64,000 nucleotides of DNA from Desulfobacter sp. (GTDB lineage: Bacteria; Desulfobacterota; Desulfobacteria; Desulfobacterales; Desulfobacteraceae), in contig CP054837.1 in NCBI GenBank assembly GCA_028768525.1, positions 2,513,001-2,577,000 on the forward strand, given 5' to 3'. Position numbers and translations under genes: made by a program. This document shows positions 16,963 through 24,062 of this stretch, piece after piece. A model generated the notes under the pieces. That model had not been told where the DNA came from. It did not search any database and saw only the letters and a program-made list of their open reading frames with translations. Numbering within the stretch: position 1 is the first letter of the stretch; each line of letters begins with the position of its first letter.

Positions 16963-17748
16963 TTATTTCTTAAAATGGGCCTCAAAGGCCTCAAGGAGTT
17001 TTTTCTTACTGGCCCTGGAAATCTTCTTCGCTTCCATGGGAAAATCCTTGTACTCCCGGGCCAGCTTTTTGACTTTCACCAGCTTGAGTTTATTCAGGGC
17101 CTCAAGGGCGGCATCTGCCGCCCCTCCGGCGACAAGCCTGTCAAAATCCTCCCGGTCCATGGACTCGGGATCCGCCGGAGTTTCGACGGGTTCGGGGACA
17201 GGCTCAGGGGCCGGTTCGGGTTCGGTATCCTCAGCCGGAACCTCAGGTTCAGATTCAGGTGCTGCTTCAATTTCGGGCTCAGGCGCGTCAGCCTGGGCGT
17301 CAGCTTCAGGTTCAACAGCCGGTGCAACTGCCTCAACAACAGCTTCGACTTCGGCAACGGGTTCAACTTCGGCTTCAGGTTCCAGATCAGCTTCAGGTTC
17401 AGCATCGGGGGTATTATCCGGTGCCGGCTCAGGATCCGAATCGGGTCCCGGCTCCGGGCCGGGATCTGTATCTTTCGGCGGATAAATCAGCCCTTCAATG
17501 GAAATGTCCGGGCGGGGGATCACATGGGTGGAAACCAGGGCGTCGGCATTAACCCGCTCAATGGCGGCCACGGCCGCATCCACGGATGCCTTGACGGCCC
17601 CCACATCACCGTCGATGGTGATGGTAACCAGCCCGGACCCGACCTTGGTTTTGTCCACAAGGCCGACATTAGCCGCCTTGAGCATGGCGTCCGCCCCTTC
17701 GATGGCTGCCACGAGCCCCTTTGTTTCTACTAATCCAAGTGCCTTCAT
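16963..17748 (-). CDS. BMC-H shell protein fused to acidic linker and SAP-like C-terminal domain
   Basis: A 261-aa protein in three parts. Residues 1-90 are a BMC domain (ALGLVETKGLVAAIEGADAMLKAANV). Residues 95-200 are a low-complexity acidic Pro/Glu/Ala linker. The last 45 residues form a basic helical domain (KVKKLAREYKDFPMEAKKI then ASKKKLLEAFEAHF) resembling SAP or Rho N-terminal folds that bind nucleic acid or protein. The same layout with a shorter linker occurs at 41258 in the eut locus. The role is unknown. It could tether the shell to nucleoid, RNA or cargo. Confidence 0.88.
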   Translation of the reverse strand: MKALGLVETKGLVAAIEGADAMLKAANVGLVDKTKVGSGLVTITIDGDVGAVKASVDAAVAAIERVNADALVSTHVIPRPDISIEGLIYPPKDTDPGPEPGPDSDPEPAPDNTPDAEPEADLEPEAEVEPVAEVEAVVEAVAPAVEPEADAQADAPEPEIEAAPESEPEVPAEDTEPEPAPEPVPEPVETPADPESMDREDFDRLVAGGAADAALEALNKLKLVKVKKLAREYKDFPMEAKKISRASKKKLLEAFEAHFKK

Positions 17749-17779
17749 TTTCTATCCTTATATATAGGTATCTCTTCTT

Positions 17780-18454
17780 TTAGAGTGCGGGATAGGTGGT
17801 GTAAAACACCTTACACTTATCAGGAGATCCCATGACCACCTTGGAACCCTTGGGCAGGAAAAACATGTCCCCGGCCTTGGCGGTGAAGGTCTGCCCGTCA
17901 ACGGTGACCGTCATGGTCCCTTCAACGACGTAATCGGTCTCTTCATATTCCAGTTCCCAGTCAAACTGGGCGTTCTCAATTTCAAGGAGCCCGGAGGAGG
18001 TGGTGGCTTCCCCCTTGCCCACAAATTCCTGGTAGGAGACCTTGGCACCGGGAACGCCCACATCCAGGGGTTCCATGGTGACATTGTTCCCCCGGACCAG
18101 CTTCAGGCCGCTGCCGTGGGTTTCACTGACATAGGGGGCAGCCGGCTGGGCGGCAGGGTTGTCGTTGAACATCCCTTCCAGCATGCCCTTTTCCAGCATG
18201 GCCTTGAGGGCCTTGTAAATCATATCGCTGCTGATGTCGCCTTCGGCGCAGGCGGCTGCCGGTGCAGCGGCCGGTGCAGCGGCTTCACAGGCGGCAGGGG
18301 CAGCGGGAGCGGGTCCTTCAACCACTTCGATCTCGGCCTTTTTGATGGCGTCCTTGGCGGACGGGGTCAAGATGGCCTTGGGATCGACGTAGAGGGTTTT
18401 TCCCCCCTCTTTGACCAGCTCGTCGATATCTTTTGCACAAATTACTTTTTTCAT
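17780..18454 (-). CDS. eutQ: EutQ-like cupin protein (choline locus)
   Basis: A 224-aa protein from the ATG at 18454, which has a better ribosome site than one 18 bp upstream. The N-terminal domain (about 1-45, MKKVICAKDIDELVKEGGKT through ILTPSAKDAIKKAEIEVVEG) is joined by an Ala-rich linker to a C-terminal cupin (LEIENAQFDWELEYEETDYVVEGTMTVTVDGQ). EutQ cupins have been linked to acetate kinase activity and shell assembly. In the neighbouring eut locus the same two domains are separate genes (46667 and 47077). Confidence 0.88.
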   Translation of the reverse strand: MKKVICAKDIDELVKEGGKTLYVDPKAILTPSAKDAIKKAEIEVVEGPAPAAPAACEAAAPAAAPAAACAEGDISSDMIYKALKAMLEKGMLEGMFNDNPAAQPAAPYVSETHGSGLKLVRGNNVTMEPLDVGVPGAKVSYQEFVGKGEATTSSGLLEIENAQFDWELEYEETDYVVEGTMTVTVDGQTFTAKAGDMFFLPKGSKVVMGSPDKCKVFYTTYPAL

Positions 18455-18502
18455 GCCTTGCTTCCCTTTCATAAGTTTAGCGTTATCACGAATTTCAAAT
18501 TT

Positions 18503-19051
18503 CTATAGCAGTGAGGGAACAATCCGGTCCGAGGGAGAGGGAATCACTTCCGCGTTCACCAGCAGGCCTTTGCCCTTGATCATGGATTTGCCGGCATCAA
18601 CCCCCGCATTCACCGCGGCCACATCGCCGGTAAAGGTGAAAAAGGCTTTGCCGCCCAGGCCGTTGCCCATTCTCAGTTCAATGGCTTCCAGTTCGGCAGC
18701 CTTGAGGATGGCGTCAGCGGCAATGATCATGGTGGCCATGGAAAAGCATTCCACAATGCCGATGGCATTGACGGCCTCGGGCATGGTGGCCCCGGAAATG
18801 GCAGGGAAAATCCCCTTGGCCACATTGGGGATCACAATGGCGTCCACCAGGTATTCCTCGGCCAGCTCTTCCCCCACCTGTACGGAATTCTCAACCGAGG
18901 CCACATCCCCGGTCACAATTGCTATATATTTACCCGGGCAGGCGGAAACCGCGGTCACGATTTCCACTTCAGCGGTTTTAACCATCTGGTCGGCGGCGTA
19001 AATCCCCCGAGCAATACTTGTAAACTCAACCATTCCGATAGCGTTCTGCAT
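18503..19051 (-). CDS. pduT: PduT-like BMC-T shell protein
   Basis: Tandem-BMC protein, 182 aa, with two BMC domains (AIGMVEFTSIARGIYAADQMVKTAEV and AIGIVECFSMATMIIAADAILKAAEL). Cys38 in AVSACPGKY sits where PduT uses Cys38 to bind a [4Fe-4S] cluster in the trimer pore. It is next to the pduS-like gene, so it likely passes electrons across the shell. Confidence 0.92.
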   Translation of the reverse strand: MQNAIGMVEFTSIARGIYAADQMVKTAEVEIVTAVSACPGKYIAIVTGDVASVENSVQVGEELAEEYLVDAIVIPNVAKGIFPAISGATMPEAVNAIGIVECFSMATMIIAADAILKAAELEAIELRMGNGLGGKAFFTFTGDVAAVNAGVDAGKSMIKGKGLLVNAEVIPSPSDRIVPSLL

Positions 19052-19052
19052 A

Positions 19053-20381
19053 TCAGTCCTTCCTTATGGCGATATAATCGTTTTCAACTCCCGTGACCCT
19101 GCCTGAAATGCTGGCATGGATGGGCGCGCCCAGGCTGCCTTCGGGGATATTACCTATGATCTGTCCTTTTTCGACCCGGTCGCCGGCGCTGACCGCCGGT
19201 ACACAGGGAGCACCCACATGCTGCCGGGTGGCAATGCGCACTTCCGCAGGTTCCAGGGTCTGATCCGTAATGGGGGCATCCTGGTCAAAGCGGGTCAGTC
19301 CCAGCCGGGCGATGAGGCGCTTGCTGGGAACCTGGCGGTAATCCCGGTTGGCCCTGCCGCTGTAGCTTTCCTTGGTGGAAGTGTAGCGGATGTTTTTCTC
19401 TGCCAGTTTGCCCTTAAGCCATTCATTGGCCATACGGGGATGGAGGCCGGCGGGGCAGGAAAAGAGTTCGCAGAGGTTGCAGGAACAGCAGAGCTGGGCT
19501 GTGATGCCGGCTTCTTCAACGTCCATGCCGTAGTTGAGCACCCGCATCATCTTGTGGGGCTCCATGCCGTGGCCGATGAGGAACCGGGGGCAGAGGTCGG
19601 TGCACATGCGGCACTGCTCGCAGGTGGCCTTGTTCAGCCGTTTGGCCTGCTCAGGGGTCACGGTCTTTTTGCGGATCAGGGAATGGTCCTTTTTCAAAAG
19701 GATGTATCCCTTGGACACCTTGGTCACATGACCGTCGATGTTGTCCATGACAGGCCCCATCATGGGACCGCCGTCAATCACCCGGTAGTCGTCCAGGTTG
19801 TCCACGCCGGTGAGCGCCAGCACCTCTCTGACCGGGGTGCCCACGGGCACTTTCAGGGTCATGCGGTTGGGGATATCCCCGGCCAGGGTCAGCCAGGTTT
19901 CAGTAACGGCTTCACCCTTGGCTGCCCGGTGGATGTTCATGGCGGTTTCTGAGTTGGTCACCACACACCCCACGTTCAGGGGAATGCCGCCCTCGGGCAC
20001 GGTACGGCCCAGCACCTCATAGACCATGATCTGCTCGTCACCTGCGGGGTAGACATCGGGAAGCTCCCGGATTTCCACATAATCCCCCATACTCAGCGCA
20101 TCGATGCGCGCCTGGAGTCTGGCGATGACTTTTTTGTGTTTGTACTTGATGCAGAGCAGGGCCTTTTTGGCACCCACCTGCCTGCCGGCGGCGGCAAAAC
20201 CCTGGATGATTTCGTCCGCATGGACATCCATGATCTGCTGGTCGACCCTGAGCAGGGGCTCGCATTCCGCGCCGTTGAGCAATATATATTCGGCCTGGGC
20301 CGCCAGCTTGACATGGGTGGGAAATCCCGCCCCGCCTGCGCCGACAATACCGGCCTGTTTTACTGAATCCAGAAGATCCAT
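19053..20381 (-). CDS. pduS: PduS-like Fe-S flavoprotein (RnfC-type), choline locus
   Basis: A 442-aa RnfC-like protein starting MDLLDSVKQAGIVGAGGAGFPTHVKL. It has the Complex1_51K/SLBB core, two [4Fe-4S] ferredoxin motifs (CEQCRMCTDLCP and CCSCNLCELFSCP) and a C-terminal biotinyl/RnfC barrel (VSAGDRVEKGQIIG). In Pdu organelles PduS is a cobalamin reductase and binds PduT. Choline lyase needs no B12, so here it more likely regenerates NAD+ or reduces the radical enzyme system. It is one bp from pduT. Confidence 0.92.
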   Translation of the reverse strand: MDLLDSVKQAGIVGAGGAGFPTHVKLAAQAEYILLNGAECEPLLRVDQQIMDVHADEIIQGFAAAGRQVGAKKALLCIKYKHKKVIARLQARIDALSMGDYVEIRELPDVYPAGDEQIMVYEVLGRTVPEGGIPLNVGCVVTNSETAMNIHRAAKGEAVTETWLTLAGDIPNRMTLKVPVGTPVREVLALTGVDNLDDYRVIDGGPMMGPVMDNIDGHVTKVSKGYILLKKDHSLIRKKTVTPEQAKRLNKATCEQCRMCTDLCPRFLIGHGMEPHKMMRVLNYGMDVEEAGITAQLCCSCNLCELFSCPAGLHPRMANEWLKGKLAEKNIRYTSTKESYSGRANRDYRQVPSKRLIARLGLTRFDQDAPITDQTLEPAEVRIATRQHVGAPCVPAVSAGDRVEKGQIIGNIPEGSLGAPIHASISGRVTGVENDYIAIRKD

Positions 20382-20384
20382 TCC

Positions 20385-20657
20385 TTACTCGTCTCCTTCA
20401 AAATTGCAGTCTTCATCAATAATTCCGACGATGGCGGCATCAATGGGGAGGCTGTCGTCGTTGAACATTTTCCGTGCCGAGGAACCGGTGCAAACCAGTA
20501 CCCGGTCGCCGAATCCGGCGGAAATGGTATCCACAGCCACGATCTTCTGCCCCGCCATGGTGCCGCCCAGGACTTCCACCTGCATAAGCTTGAACCCGTT
20601 GAGCCCGTCCGCTTTACGGGTGGCCCAGACATTGCCGATGAGTTTTGCAGTCAACAT
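20385..20657 (-). CDS. eutN: BMC-P pentamer shell protein (EutN/CcmL)
   Basis: A 90-aa EutN/CcmL protein. It opens MLTAKLIGNVWATRKADGLNGFKLM and has GFGDRVLVCTGSSARKM and the C-terminal PIDAAIVGIID. Pentamers cap the vertices of the organelle. A second copy for the eut shell is at 45789. Confidence 0.95.
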   Translation of the reverse strand: MLTAKLIGNVWATRKADGLNGFKLMQVEVLGGTMAGQKIVAVDTISAGFGDRVLVCTGSSARKMFNDDSLPIDAAIVGIIDEDCNFEGDE

Positions 20658-20678
20658 ATGTTTTCTCCTTTATGCCAA

Positions 20679-21521
20679 TCAGCCTTCGGGGTTGTCGCAG
20701 CTCATGGCGATACCCAGGGGCGTGACAAAGAAGGGGTTTTTGGGCTTATGGGTGTAAATCCCGGTTGTTTTCTCTATGATTTCCTCAATGCCGGTGAGGC
20801 AGCAGGTCCCGCCTACCAGGGAAATTTCCTGGACGTTGTGACCTTCAATATGGCGCTTGACAATGGAGCCCACCTTTTCCACCACCGGCTTGAGCACGGG
20901 CAGCAGTTCGGCGTGGTTCTTAAACTCCCGCTTGTACTTGTCAGCTTCGTCAAAGGCCATTTTATAAGCCCCTGCCACCACCAGGGAAAAATGGGTGCCC
21001 CCGGTGGGCTCGTCATCCACGTAAACCACTTTCCCATCCTTGAGGATGGAAATGCCGGTGGTGCCGCCGCCGATATCCACCACGGCGCCGTCCTTGATTT
21101 TCAGCACCTCGTTGGCTGCCGTGGGCTCGTCAAAGAGACCGGTGAGTTCAAAGCCGGCCCCCTGGACCACATTTTTAATGGCCCCGCCGTCAAGGCTGTC
21201 GGTACCGGGAGGAATGGCAGCCGCTGCATAAATCAGCTCGGTGCCCAGTTTTTCTTCCACTTCCTCTTTCATCTCCCGGACCAGCTGTACCGCACCGATA
21301 TAATCCACCACCATGCCGTCACGGACCACATCGGCCCAGCGGTAGGCACCGGCAACGGGTTTCCGGTTTTCGTCCAGCACGGCCAGCACAACGCAGGCCG
21401 TTCCCAGGTCCACCCCGGTATAGTATACAGGTGAGTTCGATTTCACCGGTTTTTCAACGACCTTTTCAAAGGCCTCGACCAGTTGGTCGCAATATTCGAA
21501 ATTTACGCGTCTCTCAGACAT
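20679..21521 (-). CDS. eutJ: EutJ-like chaperone (Hsp70/actin fold)
   Basis: A 280-aa ASKHA-superfamily protein with the phosphate-binding motifs YYTGVDLGTACVVLAVLD and GAVVDIGGGTTGISIL, characteristic of EutJ. The ribosome site GGAGG precedes its ATG. Its first codons overlap the end of the EutT-like gene by 19 bp. It is thought to help assembly or folding of the organelle enzymes. A true EutA lies in the eut locus at 36825. Confidence 0.92.
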   Translation of the reverse strand: MSERRVNFEYCDQLVEAFEKVVEKPVKSNSPVYYTGVDLGTACVVLAVLDENRKPVAGAYRWADVVRDGMVVDYIGAVQLVREMKEEVEEKLGTELIYAAAAIPPGTDSLDGGAIKNVVQGAGFELTGLFDEPTAANEVLKIKDGAVVDIGGGTTGISILKDGKVVYVDDEPTGGTHFSLVVAGAYKMAFDEADKYKREFKNHAELLPVLKPVVEKVGSIVKRHIEGHNVQEISLVGGTCCLTGIEEIIEKTTGIYTHKPKNPFFVTPLGIAMSCDNPEG

Positions 21522-22207
21522 TCTTTTCCTCCAAAAGCGGTGCAGATCATCTGCGATAATACATTGGCCACCCGGTTGACCCTGCGGTAGAGGTCGTCGT
21601 CTTTTCCCGCAGGATGGTTGGAGGCCTCGGCCAGGACGGCAAGTTCATACACGGCGCAGCGCAGCTTATCCAGCTTCAGGATCTGTCTGCCGTTCTTGGA
21701 CTGGATGTGAAAGGGGGTAATCTCAAAACACTCCCCCAGGTCTTGGTCAAAATTATCCTGGTTGATTTTTGTGCAGGCCGTGCAGTCAAGGGATTGTTCC
21801 GGTGTTTCTCCCAGAATCATATTCCTGATGGCACCAACGGCCGGTGAAAGCTCCATAATGGTTTTGGCAAAATTGACATCGGTCTCCAGAAAATCATACC
21901 CGGTTTCAAGGAAGAGGTTTTCCAGGGACCTGGCCCGGGCTGCCAGCATCTTGTCTGCGCTGGGCCCGGCGCTAGGCCTGTCTGCGGCTTGGGCCGCTGC
22001 TTCAGCCCCATCCGGGGTCACGGTGTCGGCCTTTTTTTCCCAGGCCTTTTTCTTGACAGGGGCGCCGGGCTCAATGAGTCGGATCCGCTTATCCGAGAGG
22101 AAGGACCGTCCGCCGGGGGTCAGCCGGGCATCGGCCCCGAGCTCGTATTCGGTAAAGGCCCCTTTTCTGTACAGGTCCCTGAGCGTGAATTCCGTTATAA
22201 ATTTCAT
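21503..22207 (-). CDS. EutT-like protein, diverged from cobalamin adenosyltransferase
   Basis: A 234-aa protein whose N-terminus (MKFITEFTLRDLYRKGAF, then LTPGGRSFLSDKRIRLIE) matches EutT. The C-terminal helices (LRCAVYELAVLAEASN, DLYRRVNRVANVLSQM) align with the adenosyltransferase core but lack its FRxxLD and VREVET signatures, and a Cys pair (DCTACT) is inserted. As the choline pathway does not use B12, this is probably a repurposed paralogue. The intact EutT is at 43661. Confidence 0.75.
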   Translation of the reverse strand: MKFITEFTLRDLYRKGAFTEYELGADARLTPGGRSFLSDKRIRLIEPGAPVKKKAWEKKADTVTPDGAEAAAQAADRPSAGPSADKMLAARARSLENLFLETGYDFLETDVNFAKTIMELSPAVGAIRNMILGETPEQSLDCTACTKINQDNFDQDLGECFEITPFHIQSKNGRQILKLDKLRCAVYELAVLAEASNHPAGKDDDLYRRVNRVANVLSQMICTAFGGKECLRDA

Positions 22208-22656
22208 TGCATCAGCCCTTGTTCTTCTAAATAGGTTGTCAATTCAGCCATTCCATCTCCGGAACGGCCGGAAACTTTATAATAAGGCTGCGCGGCGCCC
22301 AGCCGTTTGAGGTGGGCCAGGCAGCGGCCTTCATTTTCCGGGTTCAGGTCGGTTTTGGTGACCACACCGGTCACCGGGCAGTTAAATACCTTGGCAAAGC
22401 CCGGGGCCCCGATCTCCCGGCAGCGGCCCTGGTCCACCAGCATCAGAATGTGGGCCGCGTGGTTCTGGGCCGCGGAGATCAGGTGGCGGTACATCCAGGG
22501 GGTCTCGATATAGGACCCGGGCACATCCATGGTGTGCTTTCCGAAGATCAAATCCTGGGTTTTGCGCACCGGCCCTTCCACCCCGTTGATGGCATTGGCC
22601 AGGGTGGTCTTTCCGCATTCCGAAGGCCCGATGAGCATGATCCGCCGTTTTCCCAT
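22204..22656 (-). CDS. eutP: EutP/PduV-like GTPase fold protein (choline locus)
   Basis: A 150-aa small Ras-like protein with P-loop GPSECGKTTL, the DVPGSYIE switch and the TKTD base-recognition motif. EutP proteins have acetate kinase activity in some species and associate with the shell, so it may complete acetyl phosphate conversion to acetate. A four-base overlap couples it to the EutT-like gene. Confidence 0.93.
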   Translation of the reverse strand: MGKRRIMLIGPSECGKTTLANAINGVEGPVRKTQDLIFGKHTMDVPGSYIETPWMYRHLISAAQNHAAHILMLVDQGRCREIGAPGFAKVFNCPVTGVVTKTDLNPENEGRCLAHLKRLGAAQPYYKVSGRSGDGMAELTTYLEEQGLMQ

Positions 22657-22666
22657 TAGGATTCCC

Positions 22667-23026
22667 TTAAAACCGGGTGACCGGCACCACGGTAAATCCC
22701 AGAACGGTTTTCAGCACATCTGTCACCTGTTCCAGGGCAGTTTCAACACTCTGAACGTCCCCGCCAACCACCAGAGATCCGGTGAACCGGTCCAGAAACC
22801 CGATCTCGACATCCGCCGCCTTTGTGGCAATGTCCGCCGCAATAATGGCGGTCTCATAAGGGGTGAGGGTGAGGATGCCGATGGCGCCCCGGCCGTCAAT
22901 TCCTAAGCGGTCGTAAATGTCCTGGGTGGGTGCGGCAATGACATGGGCGATGGTCACCTGTTTGCCGGGGACTGTTTCCTGGATCACCCGGGTCAGTTCG
23001 TTTTCTTTTCCGTCAAATATTCCCAT
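22667..23026 (-). CDS. eutS: EutS/PduU-like permuted BMC-H shell protein (choline locus)
   Basis: A 119-aa circularly permuted BMC domain. The N-terminal ELTRVIQETVPGKQVTIAHVIA forms the pore-capping beta barrel seen in EutS/PduU, followed by GAIGILTLTPYETAIIAADIATKAADV. The close paralogue at 34225 serves the eut shell. Confidence 0.94.
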   Translation of the reverse strand: MGIFDGKENELTRVIQETVPGKQVTIAHVIAAPTQDIYDRLGIDGRGAIGILTLTPYETAIIAADIATKAADVEIGFLDRFTGSLVVGGDVQSVETALEQVTDVLKTVLGFTVVPVTRF

Positions 23027-23042
23027 GTTTCTCTTCCCCGGC

Positions 23043-24035
23043 CTAGTGGCGGATCACCGCCACCGGAAAATCATAATCCTGGATGGCCTTTTCGATTCTG
23101 TCCAGATCTTCGTTGCTGAGGCTCGGGTCCCCCTCAATGGGATATTCCCAGCCCAGCCGATTGTATTTGCTGACCCCCATTTTATGGTAGGGCAGAAGGT
23201 CGATGCCCTTGAAATTCTTATAGTCCCGGAAGGGCATGAGGAACTCGATGGTCCGTGCAATATCCGCTTCCGTATTGTTCACTCCCTTGAGCAGGGGCAT
23301 CCTGATCTTAACGTTGTGCCGCCGGTTGAGCAGGGTGGTCAGATTGGTGAGAATCAGTTCGTTTCTCACACCGGTCAGCTCAAAGTGGCGGTCGGAATCC
23401 ATGTGCTTGAGGTCAAAGAGAAAGAGGTCGCAGAATTCGGCCACGGCCAGGACATTATCGGTCTTGGCATAGCCGCAGGTTTCCATGGCCGTGTTGATGC
23501 CCGCCTGCTTGCAGGCCGCCAGCAGGCTCACCGCCGCACCGGGCTGCATCAGGGCTTCCCCGCCTCCCAGGGTCACCCCGCCGCCGGAAACATCGTAAAA
23601 GGGCTTGTCCTCTTCAACGATTTCCAGAAGCTCGGAGATGGTCTTTTCCTCGCCGACAACGGAGAGGGCGGAAACCGGACAGGCCTCTTCGCAGAGCCGG
23701 CATCCGATGCACTTGGAATTTTTCACAAATTCGTGAATGCCCTCCGGGGACATTTTATGGACCCCGGAAGGGCAGACGTCGACGCAGGCCCCGCAGTCCA
23801 CGCAGACTTCGCGTTTGTACAGAACCTGGTAATGCCGTTTCTGGCTTTCGGGATTGGAGCACCATTTGCACCTCAGGGGGCACCCTTTGAAAAATACAAG
23901 GGTCCTGACGCCCGGGCCGTCATACATGTTATACTTCTGTATGTTGAAAACCCTGGCCTTCCGCTCAATTACAGCGCCGTCGGCATTGGCGCCCCGGCAG
24001 TTGGAGCCGGTGGGTATGGTGGTCGTCGTACTCAT
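23043..24035 (-). CDS. cutD: Choline TMA-lyase activating enzyme, radical SAM (CutD)
   Basis: A 330-aa glycyl radical enzyme activase. The radical SAM motif is CPLRCKWC, followed by an insert with two ferredoxin-like clusters (CVDCGACVDVCP and CIGCRLCEEACP). The GGE-type SAM motif GGGVTLGGGEALMQP is present. It makes the glycyl radical on CutC, encoded 27 bp upstream. About 25 extra residues precede the conserved start, and an internal start is possible. Confidence 0.96.
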   Translation of the reverse strand: MSTTTTIPTGSNCRGANADGAVIERKARVFNIQKYNMYDGPGVRTLVFFKGCPLRCKWCSNPESQKRHYQVLYKREVCVDCGACVDVCPSGVHKMSPEGIHEFVKNSKCIGCRLCEEACPVSALSVVGEEKTISELLEIVEEDKPFYDVSGGGVTLGGGEALMQPGAAVSLLAACKQAGINTAMETCGYAKTDNVLAVAEFCDLFLFDLKHMDSDRHFELTGVRNELILTNLTTLLNRRHNVKIRMPLLKGVNNTEADIARTIEFLMPFRDYKNFKGIDLLPYHKMGVSKYNRLGWEYPIEGDPSLSNEDLDRIEKAIQDYDFPVAVIRH

Positions 24036-24062
24036 GGTGCTCGTTTCCCGTTCTTTATTAGG

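Noticed and set aside
16499..17485. Long plus-strand frame opposite the BMC-SAP fusion and aldehyde dehydrogenase
   Set aside because: It is the complement of the Pro/Glu-rich linker and dehydrogenase codons, has a Ser/Gly low-complexity product and no ribosome site. The minus-strand genes explain it.
16963..17500. Periodic GC-rich tract considered as a DNA repeat array or CRISPR
   Set aside because: The periodicity comes from Pro/Glu/Ala codons of the protein linker. There are no conserved repeats with unique spacers.
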